Shown here piece after piece: positions 32,967-42,898 of a DNA stretch of 64,000 nt; positions within the stretch are counted from its first letter, which is position 1; every line of letters starts with the position of its first letter. A program made the translations under genes and the position numbers. Below the pieces are notes generated by a model. The model was not told the DNA's origin. It saw nothing but the letters and a program-made list of their open reading frames with translations, and ran no database searches. The DNA comes from Tritrichomonas musculus. Its lineage: Eukaryota; Parabasalia; Tritrichomonadida; Tritrichomonadidae. Where the stretch lies: assembly GCA_039105265.1 (NCBI GenBank), contig JAPFFF010000005.1, positions 5,503,501-5,567,500 of the forward strand. The letters run 5' to 3'.

Positions 32967-35900
32967 TCAATATGAAGATGAACTTGAATCTTCTTCCGAG
33001 CTATCAGGAACTTTGAATTCATTATCAGAACTGCTTTCAATTTCAAAAGGATTAGCATTTGAGCGTTCTTCATTTTTATCTTTATTTATCTCATCATTTT
33101 CATCAACAGCTAAATTGGGAGAAGAGATATTGACATTATTTTCAGCCAAAAGTGCACATTCTCCCTGAATTTGCGCCATTACACTTTTGATCTGCAGCTT
33201 GTTTTGGATACCTTTAAAATCTTGGAATTGAGATGCCAAGTATTTATCGATTTTGTTGATGCAGTTTTGACATTTGGATGACTTCTGAGCTTTTTCATCA
33301 TTTTCTAAACTATTTAAAAAAACGATGAATTTCTTTTTTAAGTTATTTAAATCGTGAAGCATCTTTGAAATTAGTCTTAAAACAGATAAATCTGAATGCG
33401 TCAATAATAACACAATTTTATAGCAAATATCACAGATATCAGGAAAATTGACAATGAAATCGTTCATTCGATATATTAAAATATCAACTAATGTGAAGCA
33501 CATTTGAATTTCTATTGAACCATTATTTATTCTATCCAATAAAGCATTGAATTGATTACTATATGAATCAAAATCGGCGAATTGAAGTGAAAGATATACT
33601 AAAAGCCTCCAACTCTCTCCTTCATTAAATGGTTTAACTGACTCGGAAAGATGATCGAATCCAAAAGGATAAATAAACGAAATTTCAGACAGATCACATG
33701 TCATCCTCCAACCAATAAAAGATTGTGCAGCTAGCTGAGATAGATCAGCTTTATTAATTCCAAGAAAAGCTCCAATTAGAATGATCCTGCATGCAACACC
33801 TGCGTCTTCGTCTATTTCAAGAAGATCCATCACACTTTTTGTAAAATCAAGATTAGTATCAATTCCACATGAAATACAAAAAGAAACAAAATCAAGTCCA
33901 TAAGAAGCAGCACGTATACATTGCTTTACATAATTGATTTTGTTTTCTTTTCTCCAAATAACAGACAAGTTAATCATGCTTTCAACAAGAGTCATGATCC
34001 GAGCAGGAAAAGATTGAGGCATTTTATTCATCAAAAAAGAAATTTTATCGCATACAGTAAATCGATGGTTAATCGTATCAACAAAGATATTCCATATTGA
34101 TTTCAATAAAAGATATACAAAGTTCAAATCAGAAGGGAAGTCGAAAAAACAATTGCTAAGAATAGAAATGCAAAATTCCGATGGAAATTGAGTGTTTTCA
34201 AAAGATTCTGGAACAAATCGCATCTTGGTAACAGGTCCTGCTTTGAAAAAGCTGTCTATTGTATTAACAATATCCATATAAAAAAGAATCGTGGCGATTT
34301 CTTTGTGGGTCAAACGATACATGATTGGAATTATCATTGCACGCGTGTTTACAAGATGGCTAACATGAATTGGCTTCAATCTAACTGATTCATCAGGATT
34401 TGAAACAAGCTTGATAAATTCTGTTGGCACTTTGAAGCAAACAGCTGAAATATCTTTCAAACATAAGATATAATCATCGTCAATTTTTTTTTGTGATGAA
34501 ACTTTTTTTTTTTCATTATCTGACTCATCTTCTGATTCATTTTCATCTTCAATTTGTATAATTTTATGATGACTGATGAGATGATAAATTAAATATATCA
34601 CTTCGCCGCAAAGAGTGGCGTGATGTTCTGTTGGAATAAGTTTTGATGATATCGCATATTGCTTTCGCTCTGAGCCGATACAACTGTCATTTTTTTGTAT
34701 TTTGACTATGATTGAAAAAGTTTGTACAACATCAGTGCAAAAGGTAAAAATTTCATCAATAAGATGATTATCACCTTCACTTTCTCTTAACTTCGCCCAA
34801 ATGAGATCAACAACGGAAAGGAGAATTGATGGACGCAAGGAAGCTTCAACTAGGCGATCAGCTCGAATGGCTTTCAAAACCCATTCTAGAATTTCGTCAA
34901 AATTTAAAAATGAAGTGAACTGAAGTGCTAAATTAACACCCGCTTCGACCATAATATGTGATGTGCTGAATAATTTTTTCTGAAGAGAAATCATTAGAAC
35001 AGATTGACTTTGATGAAATTCTTGGATTCTCGCTTCGTTTGATGTATTTGAAATAGAAGACTTTATGGTTCCGTTCATTGAAATTAGTTTGCATAAGGTT
35101 TGGAGTGATGTGGCTGACATAAAACCTGATCGTTGGGAAAGGCAATCGTCAAGTTCAGTAATGTGATTTGTATAGTAAGAAGGAGAAATTGATAATAAGC
35201 AATGACTAGCTATTTCTACTAAAAAATTTGTTCCATTTAATATATAGCTTATCATTTCGTCAACAAATTCTGCTGAATGATCGGGATAACAATTCACAAT
35301 TTTTATTGCAAGCATTGATAAATGACCAATTGATGAAGTTTCATAGCATTTGGGCGTATTATTAACAATTAAATTGTAAAGTGAACTAAGTAAATTGAAA
35401 TGAGCATTTAAGGTTTCAATATGCTCACAAAACTGAATTATAAGATGAAAAGTTAATTTTTTGGAAATTATTGAGTTCCATACTAAAGTTGGTATTTGAC
35501 TTCTCAATGATGGTCTTGATTGTGAAATAATAAGTAAAAAAAAATCAAAAAATGTCCATTTTGAATCATTACTGCTTCCTACAGAAAGACAATGAAAAAA
35601 AGACGATAAATGAGGGCGAATTCCAACTTCAAGAGATTTGTAAATTTGTGGGTTTTCTTGAACAAGTAATATTTGCTTCATCTGATCGAATAGTGATAGA
35701 ATTGAATTTTTAGATGCAGTGAAGAGCAAAAAAGGGACTAAGTCTGGAATTTGATCTTTTCCTATCTTCTCAAAAATTTGAAGTGCTAATTCATGAGCCA
35801 ACCTTTTTGAATTATTGTCATAGTCAAATGAATTTAAAATTTGAAGTAGCTTTGAAACGCAAAGAGGATTGTCGGTAATTAATGTTTTAAAAGATGGTAA

Positions 35901-36107
35901 TAATTCATTAAATTCCGAAGAACTACATGCAAGGATATTTGGAATTTCTTCAATCACAAAATCTGGTTCTGGAACACTTGATAATAGTTGTTTTATAATA
36001 TAAATTGCTTGAGATGATGGAATATGCGAATCTTTGATTTGCCTGAGTTTTTGGATTAATTCTGATTTAGAAAGATATTCAAAACCTTGACTAATGCTTT
36101 GTGTCAT
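32967..36107 (-). CDS. 1046-residue helical-repeat (alpha-solenoid) protein with acidic Ser-rich tail, function unknown
   Basis: An uninterrupted frame whose whole length is short amphipathic helices rich in Leu, Ile and Phe, as in HEAT/ARM-like solenoids. An acidic insert (EDENESEDESDNEKKK) lies near residues 517-535, and the last 35 residues are acidic and Ser-rich (SSDNEFKVPDSSEEDSSSSS), a tail often seen on nuclear proteins. No catalytic motif is visible. Overall size, the helical plan with a central helix-rich VEAGVNLALQFTSFLNF segment and the acidic tail leave FANCD2/FANCI-type clamp proteins or condensin/cohesin HEAT subunits as possibilities, but I cannot match a diagnostic motif. It lies between SPT5 (same strand) and a divergent transporter gene 426 bp away. 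Confidence 0.85.
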   Translation of the reverse strand: MTQSISQGFEYLSKSELIQKLRQIKDSHIPSSQAIYIIKQLLSSVPEPDFVIEEIPNILACSSSEFNELLPSFKTLITDNPLCVSKLLQILNSFDYDNNSKRLAHELALQIFEKIGKDQIPDLVPFLLFTASKNSILSLFDQMKQILLVQENPQIYKSLEVGIRPHLSSFFHCLSVGSSNDSKWTFFDFFLLIISQSRPSLRSQIPTLVWNSIISKKLTFHLIIQFCEHIETLNAHFNLLSSLYNLIVNNTPKCYETSSIGHLSMLAIKIVNCYPDHSAEFVDEMISYILNGTNFLVEIASHCLLSISPSYYTNHITELDDCLSQRSGFMSATSLQTLCKLISMNGTIKSSISNTSNEARIQEFHQSQSVLMISLQKKLFSTSHIMVEAGVNLALQFTSFLNFDEILEWVLKAIRADRLVEASLRPSILLSVVDLIWAKLRESEGDNHLIDEIFTFCTDVVQTFSIIVKIQKNDSCIGSERKQYAISSKLIPTEHHATLCGEVIYLIYHLISHHKIIQIEDENESEDESDNEKKKVSSQKKIDDDYILCLKDISAVCFKVPTEFIKLVSNPDESVRLKPIHVSHLVNTRAMIIPIMYRLTHKEIATILFYMDIVNTIDSFFKAGPVTKMRFVPESFENTQFPSEFCISILSNCFFDFPSDLNFVYLLLKSIWNIFVDTINHRFTVCDKISFLMNKMPQSFPARIMTLVESMINLSVIWRKENKINYVKQCIRAASYGLDFVSFCISCGIDTNLDFTKSVMDLLEIDEDAGVACRIILIGAFLGINKADLSQLAAQSFIGWRMTCDLSEISFIYPFGFDHLSESVKPFNEGESWRLLVYLSLQFADFDSYSNQFNALLDRINNGSIEIQMCFTLVDILIYRMNDFIVNFPDICDICYKIVLLLTHSDLSVLRLISKMLHDLNNLKKKFIVFLNSLENDEKAQKSSKCQNCINKIDKYLASQFQDFKGIQNKLQIKSVMAQIQGECALLAENNVNISSPNLAVDENDEINKDKNEERSNANPFEIESSSDNEFKVPDSSEEDSSSSSY

Positions 36108-36533
36108 GTAAGCATTTAAATATAAAAGATTTTTATTTTTTCTATATATATTTGGTCAAATAGCAACTCATAATTGTAAATAGCAGCTTCTACATAATAT
36201 GCAAAAATTTATCAATGATTAAATTTATTATCTTAACTTTTATTCATAAGTCGTTACAGAATTATAGAAGTTTAGTTAGATATATTTATATAATTGAAAA
36301 TATTATTAGGTATCACTTCCGTAAAAAAATAAGTCCAATAGGTTCTGATCAATGCTTGGCTATTGACTGAAGGATTAATGTTTCTTTAAAGAATTGAATG
36401 AAGGATCAATCTTATTTTTCAGTTACTTTTTTGAATAATAGAAAAAATTCAATTATTACTTATTCAAAAAAAAACGTTGTTTAATTATTTCTTCTGAATT
36501 TAATTTGAACGACCAATAAAATTTTTTTAAAAA
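36108..36533. other. Divergent intergenic region (promoters of the solenoid gene and the transporter)
   Basis: 426 bp, AT-rich. No TCA-Y-W box close to either ATG was found. No RNA gene seen. Confidence 0.5.
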
Positions 36534-37565
36534 ATGGCTTTAAATATCATTACTATTGGATGGATTATAGGCAGTGTTGCCAGCTCTACTTCTCTTATTA
36601 TGCTGAATAAATACGTAATGACAAACTATGGCTTCAAATATCCAACAATTTTAACAGCATATCACTTTTTCGTTACATATATGCTTCTCGAAGTTATGTG
36701 CCGCCTTAGACTGTTTAAACGAGCAAATAATGTTCCACAAAAGAATTGTTGGTTACTTGCAACATATTCTGTTAGTGGTGTCATTTTCATGAATTTCAAT
36801 CTTCAGATGAACTCAGTTGGTTTTTACCAACTTTCAAAATTGTGCTGTATACCTTTCATTCTCGTTTATAACTTAGTTATTGATCATAAAAAGACGCCAA
36901 TGAATACAATTTATTCTCTTTCACTCTTACTTGTTGGAATTGCTCTTTTTTCCGTCAACGATGTTCAATTTAATATTCCAGGTGCAATCATCGCATCATT
37001 TGCAGTTGTCACAGTCGCACTTTCACAATTGCACACAGGAAAATTACAGCGTGAATATTCTGTTAATGGTCCTGCTCTTCAACTTGCAACAGCCTTTCAA
37101 CAGTTTATAATTGCACTTGTTTCATCATTCTTTATTGAGTTTCCGGGAGATAGATCAGTATTGAATCATCAATTCCAGGGGAATGAAGTTTTCTTAATCT
37201 TTCTCACTGGTATAATTGCTGTTAGCACTAATGCTTGCGCATTTGGACTTATTGGAAAGACATCACCAGTTACATATCAAGTTGTTGGACATTGTAAGAC
37301 AATTTTAATCTTTTCATTCGGACTCATTTTGTTCCCCCCAACACAGGAAGAATCATCAGCACAATTTAGAAAGAAGATTATTGGTCTTGTAATCGCTATG
37401 GTTGGAGTTATTATGTATACATATTTCGAATTAAAGAGAAAGGAAGAAGACAAAAATAAAAAGCCAGCCAACGGATACGAAGAACAAGAGAAAAGGCTCA
37501 ATGGCGAAAATAGAACTGATTTAGAAAAAGGCCAATTATTCCCACAAGCTAAAGATGAAGCTTAA
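36534..37565 (+). CDS. SLC35E3/TPT-type nucleotide-sugar or sugar-phosphate transporter
   Basis: A 343-residue drug/metabolite-superfamily protein with about ten hydrophobic segments. Family words include SLIMLNKYVM near the start, FNLQMNSVGFYQLSKLCCIP with the conserved Lys after the YQLSK turn, and SPVTYQVVGHCKT, the second conserved Lys motif typical of the TPT group and of SLC35E3 in particular. It should exchange a nucleotide sugar or phosphorylated sugar across Golgi/ER membranes. The C-terminal 45 residues are charged and probably cytosolic; KxKx-type retrieval is absent (it ends AKDEA). The stop codon overlaps TAAA, the trichomonad cleavage/polyadenylation signal. Substrate cannot be read from the sequence. 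Confidence 0.9.
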   Translation: MALNIITIGWIIGSVASSTSLIMLNKYVMTNYGFKYPTILTAYHFFVTYMLLEVMCRLRLFKRANNVPQKNCWLLATYSVSGVIFMNFNLQMNSVGFYQLSKLCCIPFILVYNLVIDHKKTPMNTIYSLSLLLVGIALFSVNDVQFNIPGAIIASFAVVTVALSQLHTGKLQREYSVNGPALQLATAFQQFIIALVSSFFIEFPGDRSVLNHQFQGNEVFLIFLTGIIAVSTNACAFGLIGKTSPVTYQVVGHCKTILIFSFGLILFPPTQEESSAQFRKKIIGLVIAMVGVIMYTYFELKRKEEDKNKKPANGYEEQEKRLNGENRTDLEKGQLFPQAKDEA

Positions 37566-37685
37566 ATATCAAAATAATTTAAAATGTGCAGATTAAATTA
37601 AGCCAAATATATTTAACTAGGTTCATTTATTATTAAACATATAATCTCTTTTTTATCTTCGGTAAAATTATATATCAAGAAATAG

Positions 37686-37687
<2 letters not shown>

Positions 37688-37716
<29 letters not shown>
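37688..37716 (+). repeat. Poly-T tract of 29 bases
   Basis: Uninterrupted T run between the 3' ends of the transporter gene and the convergent small gene. Prone to slippage, so its length may vary between reads or strains. Confidence 0.9.
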
Positions 37717-37719
<3 letters not shown>

Positions 37720-37834
37720 GAATAAATGCAAAGAAGTGATTACATGTAAAAATTTGAACTTTAAAAAATAAAATCATATACAAAAAATAAATGTATTTGA
37801 TAATATCAAAATCAAAAATAAAACAAATGTTATA

Positions 37835-38035
37835 TCATATTCCTTGATCTCCTTCAGAATCTGTATCTGTATATGTGTATTCGTAATCATAATCATTAAT
37901 TTCTATTGGATATGGTTTTTCACCAACAGATCTAGTTTTAGGTGCTGACTTCTGTTTTTTCTTCATCTTTTCTAATTCTCTTTGAACTCTTTGTTCATCA
38001 TCTTCTGAAAGATCCTGAGATCCATTACAACCCAT
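37835..38035 (-). CDS. 66-residue acidic protein with an N-terminal dual-acylation signal
   Basis: It begins MGCNGSQDLSED: Gly2 with a small residue at position 6 fits N-myristoylation, and Cys3 is a likely palmitoylation site, so the protein should sit on the inner face of membranes. The middle (ELEKMKKKQKSAPKTRS) is basic and helical. The tail is acidic and Tyr/Asp/Thr-rich (NDYDYEYTYTDTDSEGDQ) with possible kinase sites. I do not recognise a family. Support for a real gene is the conventional ATG, an initiator box 14 bases upstream and a composition unlike that of random AT-rich frames. A membrane scaffold or adaptor role is inference. Confidence 0.72.
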   Translation of the reverse strand: MGCNGSQDLSEDDEQRVQRELEKMKKKQKSAPKTRSVGEKPYPIEINDYDYEYTYTDTDSEGDQGI

Positions 38036-38046
38036 TTTTTTGAGTT

Positions 38047-38051
38047 AATGA
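38047..38051 (-). promoter_or_regulatory. Initiator-like element TCATT upstream of the acylated mini-protein
   Basis: On the minus strand TCATT fits TCA(+1)Y(T/A). The presumed +1 A at 38049 is 14 bases from the ATG. Confidence 0.55.
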
Positions 38052-38703
38052 AATTATATAATTTTTTGAATTTAAAATTATCTCCAATTATCTTCGGTTC
38101 TCAATAATGTAAAATTCAAAGCCTTAATTTTTCATTCATTCAAATAAATATTTAGTTCATATATCAAAATACTTCTAAGTCTAAATAAAAATAAATCTAT
38201 TTTTTGATTATATTATTAATAAATATAATGGAAATATCGTCTGTTATTTGAAATAAAAGCTTTAAAAAATGAAAAACAAGAAATGTTTTATACGATTTTT
38301 TTGAGTTCCAAATTTACTTTTTGAGAAAATAAAATATTTTTTTAAATATCTTCTAGAAATAAATGTAAAATATATCAATAATTTAATGTGAAAAATGAAT
38401 TATTTAATAGAATGAAGTGTTAAATCAGATTGAATAGTTTACAGATTTTTGAAAATTGATATAAAATTATTTTTATGCATTTAACTCAAATGTAGAATTC
38501 TTTTTCATTAAAATTATCAAGTATTTTATATGAAAAAAGAAAAATTAAGAAAGATATTACTATAAAGTAGTAGAGGATTCAAATAATAATAATAATAATT
38601 AGAAATTATCTTTTAAAATTAAAATAAATATGAGAATGTTTATGACTTAATGATATATTTTCTTGGCAGATGTGAATCAAGTTTAATAATGAGTTGTATT
38701 TAT
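38052..38703. other. AT-rich intergenic stretch
   Basis: 650 bp between two leftward genes, with a short (AAT)n run near 38583-38599. Nothing else recognisable. Confidence 0.55.
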
Positions 38704-40692
38704 CTAAATAATTTCATTAGAATTTTGATTTTCTTTTTCATTTTTAAAGAAAATCAGATTTCTTTGATTTTCCAATTCTTTCCTCCATTTTGACTCGCTT
38801 TGCGTTACTTTTTTTTTTAATTCCTCTTCCTTATCTAAAAATGCTTTCCATTGCTGTTCTCTTTGATTTCTTTCTTTTTCATGAAGTTCATTAAGGAGGT
38901 CGCCATATTTTGATTTTAGTTGAGCTGTTCTGATTATCATTTCTCTTACATTTTTCTTCATCTTTTCATTTTCAATTACCTGATTCTCAGTTTGCTTTCC
39001 TATTTCTTGAATTTCTAGATTGACTTTTTCTGATTCTTCTTTTATCTTTTCCTTTCTTGTTTTAATTGTTGAGAGATTCTCTTTTATGATTTCCAATTGG
39101 TCCTGTATATGATTAATTTTTTCCAGTTTCTCTTTGTTTTCTTTTTCGGAATTATTTAATGTTTTCAATAATTCAAAAAGAGATGAATGATTGGTAGTCT
39201 CTTTATTCGTTTCAATTTCAGAACTGTTTTCTTCAATAACTTCATTTCTCTTTTTATACGGTTTGTTATGGCTAAGTTTAGGTATATTGAGCATATTTTT
39301 GTCGACATAGTTCTGGGTTTCTTTTAAGTCTGAATCAGCTTTATCAATTATCAATGATAAGTAATCTTGATCAATCTTCTTGATTTCTTCTTTTTGTGAT
39401 GTAGGTATAGTTATAATATCATTATTATCATGGCATTCGTCGCCACTGTCATCAGCAAAGAACGATTCTTCGTAATTGCTAATAGCAGAAACACTATTTT
39501 CTTCTTTTCCAGAAGCATTGCCTGAATTTGAATGGTTCAATGCGTTTTTTTCATTATTGAGATTTACATCATCATTGTTAAATTTTTTTAAATTATCATT
39601 TTCAATTGTTGTGGTATTTACCAATTCTAGATTATGATCTTCTACAGAGACATCCAAAAAAGATTTTTTCTTTTCACAAAACAAATTAGCAAGTTTTTCA
39701 GCTTCTTTGTCTTCTTGCTCTGTAGAGGATTGATGGAGAAATAGAATTATCGAAAAGCAGCAATTTTTTTTGCATAACTGACAAATCTGCCTAAAAGGAG
39801 GATACTGAGTCATAATTGAATTTGTTTGTTCAATTGATACTTTATGGCCATCTTTTTTAAAATTAGATTTTAATGATTTGACTTGATGAACAATGCTCGC
39901 AAAGTTCATAATTTCTTTTTCATCAACAAGATTTAAAATAAATAAATATGAAAATGGAGGAGCGTTTGGTGTGATTATAGAAATTGATGAATCTAAAAAG
40001 CTAACATTTTCTGATAACTCAAATGATGAGCCATTCTGATCAGCATATTTAACATCATAGGTTCTTTGCTTTTCAATATCCAAACTTTTATTGGTTTTCA
40101 AAATATAACTTGAGATATGGCTCAAATCAATTCTCTTAAAATTATTTTCCTGATCACTACTGCGTTGTGATATTACAGAAATAACTTTGTTTGCACCACT
40201 CATAAATAATGCGATCTCTGGTTCAAAAATTTTTTCAAAAAAGTAATTAATGTTTGAATCTTGTGAAATTTCTGTAAAAGAATATTTGTTGGTTAATTCA
40301 TTGATTTGATTAATTTTTTTTTGGCCTTGTAAGCTTGTTGATTGATTAAAATCGTTATTTTGAATCGCACCAAAACTCGACTTATGAACGAACGACAATG
40401 ATGAGTGACGAATATTCATTTTATTGCCGAGCGTCTTTTTTATTTTGGGATTTGCGTTGAGAGGACTTTGTTTTATAGAATTTTTAGGTAGCGCATCATT
40501 TGCAAGTATTTGGCAGTATGTCGAAATAACTGATGGATCGCTTGTATTTGGAGAAAGCTTTGGAAGTGCGAAAATTGGATCTTTTTGAAGTTGAATTATT
40601 TCTTGTTGAGCACGTTTTTTAGCTTGATTAGCTTTTCCCATTAGTTTTAAAATGTTGTTGCCAGCTTTTAGAGTCAACTTATTTGCTGTCAT
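38704..40692 (-). CDS. 662-residue coiled-coil protein, possibly with a degenerate kinesin-like region
   Basis: Unbroken frame. Residues about 515-655 form a long charged coiled coil (ENKEKLEKINHIQDQLEIIK through KKVTQSESKWRKELENQ). Residues about 140-320 have spaced resemblance to a kinesin motor fold: NYFFEKIFEPEIALF like the start of the motor core, IDLSHISSYIL, and YLFILNLVDEKEIMNFASIV followed by VHQVKSLK where kinesins have the DLAGSE strand and the ETLxTLxFA-xR helix. However, no GxTxSGKT P-loop, SSRSH or DLAGSE motif is present, so it cannot be a working motor as read. Alternatively it is an unrelated cytoskeletal coiled-coil protein. It is divergent from the SAC3 gene, 138 bp away. 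Confidence 0.8.
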   Translation of the reverse strand: MTANKLTLKAGNNILKLMGKANQAKKRAQQEIIQLQKDPIFALPKLSPNTSDPSVISTYCQILANDALPKNSIKQSPLNANPKIKKTLGNKMNIRHSSLSFVHKSSFGAIQNNDFNQSTSLQGQKKINQINELTNKYSFTEISQDSNINYFFEKIFEPEIALFMSGANKVISVISQRSSDQENNFKRIDLSHISSYILKTNKSLDIEKQRTYDVKYADQNGSSFELSENVSFLDSSISIITPNAPPFSYLFILNLVDEKEIMNFASIVHQVKSLKSNFKKDGHKVSIEQTNSIMTQYPPFRQICQLCKKNCCFSIILFLHQSSTEQEDKEAEKLANLFCEKKKSFLDVSVEDHNLELVNTTTIENDNLKKFNNDDVNLNNEKNALNHSNSGNASGKEENSVSAISNYEESFFADDSGDECHDNNDIITIPTSQKEEIKKIDQDYLSLIIDKADSDLKETQNYVDKNMLNIPKLSHNKPYKKRNEVIEENSSEIETNKETTNHSSLFELLKTLNNSEKENKEKLEKINHIQDQLEIIKENLSTIKTRKEKIKEESEKVNLEIQEIGKQTENQVIENEKMKKNVREMIIRTAQLKSKYGDLLNELHEKERNQREQQWKAFLDKEEELKKKVTQSESKWRKELENQRNLIFFKNEKENQNSNEII

Positions 40693-40830
40693 TCTTTTAA
40701 AATAGTTATATTTTTTTCATGGTTTGATGTTGATTACAAATAAAAATGTTCTAAGATATTGGACCAAATAATCTATGAATATTTCAATGATTTATTTTTT
40801 GATGTGAATCAATTTTTGTGGATTAAAAAA

Positions 40831-42744
40831 ATGGAGGATGATATCACATATACAAGTAAAGCTAATCGAAATACTGCTCAAATGAAAGTTGTGGCAATGT
40901 TTTCAAATTCTAAAAAAGAATCAAAGCCTTCTACTACTATTCCAAATGCATTTCTAAGGAAAGTCCACTTTATGGAAAAGTATCCACAGAGTCTCCGTGA
41001 TTATATTAAAAAATGCTTTGCGCAATGTACGGATGATAAATCAAGGGAGATTGTTTCAACAAAGTTAATAAATACTATTAATTCTGTTTCAGGACAAGGA
41101 AATCTCAACCAGCATAATTGGAATACGCATCCACTTGTAACACCAGTTGAAAAAGAGCCAACACCACCGCCTCCTCCTCCCCCTCCTCCAAAAGAATCTT
41201 TTAACCAATTTCAAAACCGACCAATCCAAGCATTTAGTTCCAATTTTTTAAATCAGCAACCGCTTCATCAAATGCAGCAGCGCCAACCCCCATACGGATA
41301 TCAGCTTCCTGTACAACAATCTTATGGAAACTATCAATATGGTCAGCCTCATCCAAATCAATTGGTTCCTCCTCCACCTCCTCAATCTTTATTGCAGACC
41401 AATTTTCAAAGCAATAATGGCAATTATCAATACAATAACGATAATAATTTTAATCAACCGTACCAACAAGTCAAAAATACTTCATATTTCCAAAACCAAG
41501 GAAGACTTTCAGCTCAAAATTCATATCAAAATTATGAATATAACCCTCAAAACAATCAATTAGTTAATAGCCAATATCAGAACTTCCAAAAAAAACCTAA
41601 AAATGCAATTTTTAACTCTAATGTTTCTAATTTTAACGATGCAAACCTACCAAAAAATCAAGAATTTGCTTCTTATGCGCCTGGACAAAATGTTCCCAAA
41701 GTTCAGCAAACGCAAAATGTTCCACCTTCTCAATCTTCATTTTCATCTCAGTTTAATGCAGTAACAGCCAATAAAAATAATTTTAACATAAATAATCAAC
41801 CAAATTTCAATAATACTGGATCTAATATTGATTCAAACGAACAAGAATTTCAAGTCAAAGGGAAAAAGAAAAAGAAAAATAAAAAAGGCAAATTCAACCA
41901 ACAGCAAAATCAATTTACAAATAATTTTGATGCATCAGTATCGTCTCCTACCCCATCAGCAGCAACTTCAATATCTTCAAGCCGTCAACGGATATCGCAA
42001 CTGGAAGAAGAAGGAAACCGAGCTCTAGTTGGAACTTCAACAAGTTTAGAAAAAGAATATCTCAGACTTGCTGGTGATCAAGTTCTAGATAGTTCAATGT
42101 TTCGCCCCCTTCCTGTTCTCAAGGAAAGTCTTCAATACTGCCTTAGCAAATTTAATAAAAACAAAGATTACGAGTATATCAGCGAGCAATTAAGGAGTAT
42201 CAGACAAGACTTGACTGTACAACACATAGAAGATGTATTTAACGTAACTGTTTACGAAACCCATGCTAAACTTGCAATACAAAATAATGATTGGGGAAAT
42301 TTCAATCAATCAATGGGTCCTTTGGAAATATTATATAGTAAAAAGCTTGGATCCTTTGAAAATATCTGTGAGTTTTGGATGTATCGTATTATTTATTTAT
42401 TTGGAGTTGATGATATTGACGGTCTTTGCTCTTTTATTCCCAGAATCAATCATAACGTATTTATAAGCAAAGATGTTCAATTTGCAATTAAAGTATGGAA
42501 AATAGCGCAAAGTGGGGAATGGATGAAATATTTTTCAATCATGAAAAAATCAAATCCATTTATAAAAAGTGTAATGACCCTAAAAGCCCAGTCGTTGAGA
42601 ATAACGGCTTTATCTTGCTTGTGTCGTGCTTTTAGAAATTTGAGCTTAAAGGACTACAGAACATTTCTCTGCTACAATGAAGATGAAGATGATTTGCTCA
42701 GAAAGTTCCTTGATGAATATGATATTCCAATTCCAGAAAAATAG
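40831..42744 (+). CDS. SAC3/GANP-domain protein of the THP3/LENG8 (SAC3C) type
   Basis: The C-terminal 210 residues (about 424-637) are the SAC3/GANP domain: PLPVLKESLQYCLSKF, then YEYISEQLRSIRQDLTVQHI, the strongest family signature, VTVYETHAKLAIQNNDWGNF and LEILYSKKLG. The THP3/LENG8 subtype is indicated by LEKEYLRLAG just before it and by KYPQSLRDYIKKCFAQC near the N terminus. A Pro run (about residue 111), Gln/Asn-rich linkers and a Lys patch (KKKKKNKKGK) lie between. Such proteins act in mRNA export and transcription-coupled RNA processing with PCI partners. The frame stays open upstream to 40744, but the only plausible ATG is at 40831; a start at the TTG at 40759 would add 24 residues. 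Confidence 0.88.
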   Translation: MEDDITYTSKANRNTAQMKVVAMFSNSKKESKPSTTIPNAFLRKVHFMEKYPQSLRDYIKKCFAQCTDDKSREIVSTKLINTINSVSGQGNLNQHNWNTHPLVTPVEKEPTPPPPPPPPPKESFNQFQNRPIQAFSSNFLNQQPLHQMQQRQPPYGYQLPVQQSYGNYQYGQPHPNQLVPPPPPQSLLQTNFQSNNGNYQYNNDNNFNQPYQQVKNTSYFQNQGRLSAQNSYQNYEYNPQNNQLVNSQYQNFQKKPKNAIFNSNVSNFNDANLPKNQEFASYAPGQNVPKVQQTQNVPPSQSSFSSQFNAVTANKNNFNINNQPNFNNTGSNIDSNEQEFQVKGKKKKKNKKGKFNQQQNQFTNNFDASVSSPTPSAATSISSSRQRISQLEEEGNRALVGTSTSLEKEYLRLAGDQVLDSSMFRPLPVLKESLQYCLSKFNKNKDYEYISEQLRSIRQDLTVQHIEDVFNVTVYETHAKLAIQNNDWGNFNQSMGPLEILYSKKLGSFENICEFWMYRIIYLFGVDDIDGLCSFIPRINHNVFISKDVQFAIKVWKIAQSGEWMKYFSIMKKSNPFIKSVMTLKAQSLRITALSCLCRAFRNLSLKDYRTFLCYNEDEDDLLRKFLDEYDIPIPEK

Positions 42745-42898
42745 AAAATATGATGTTTTTATTTTATATTATCATTAATAAAAAATATTTGGAGAAAAAA
42801 AAAAAAAATTATTTAACTTCTCTACTAAAAACAATATTTTAATTAACAATATATAAAATTAGTATATATAAATATGCAACATCAATAAAATAATTAAA

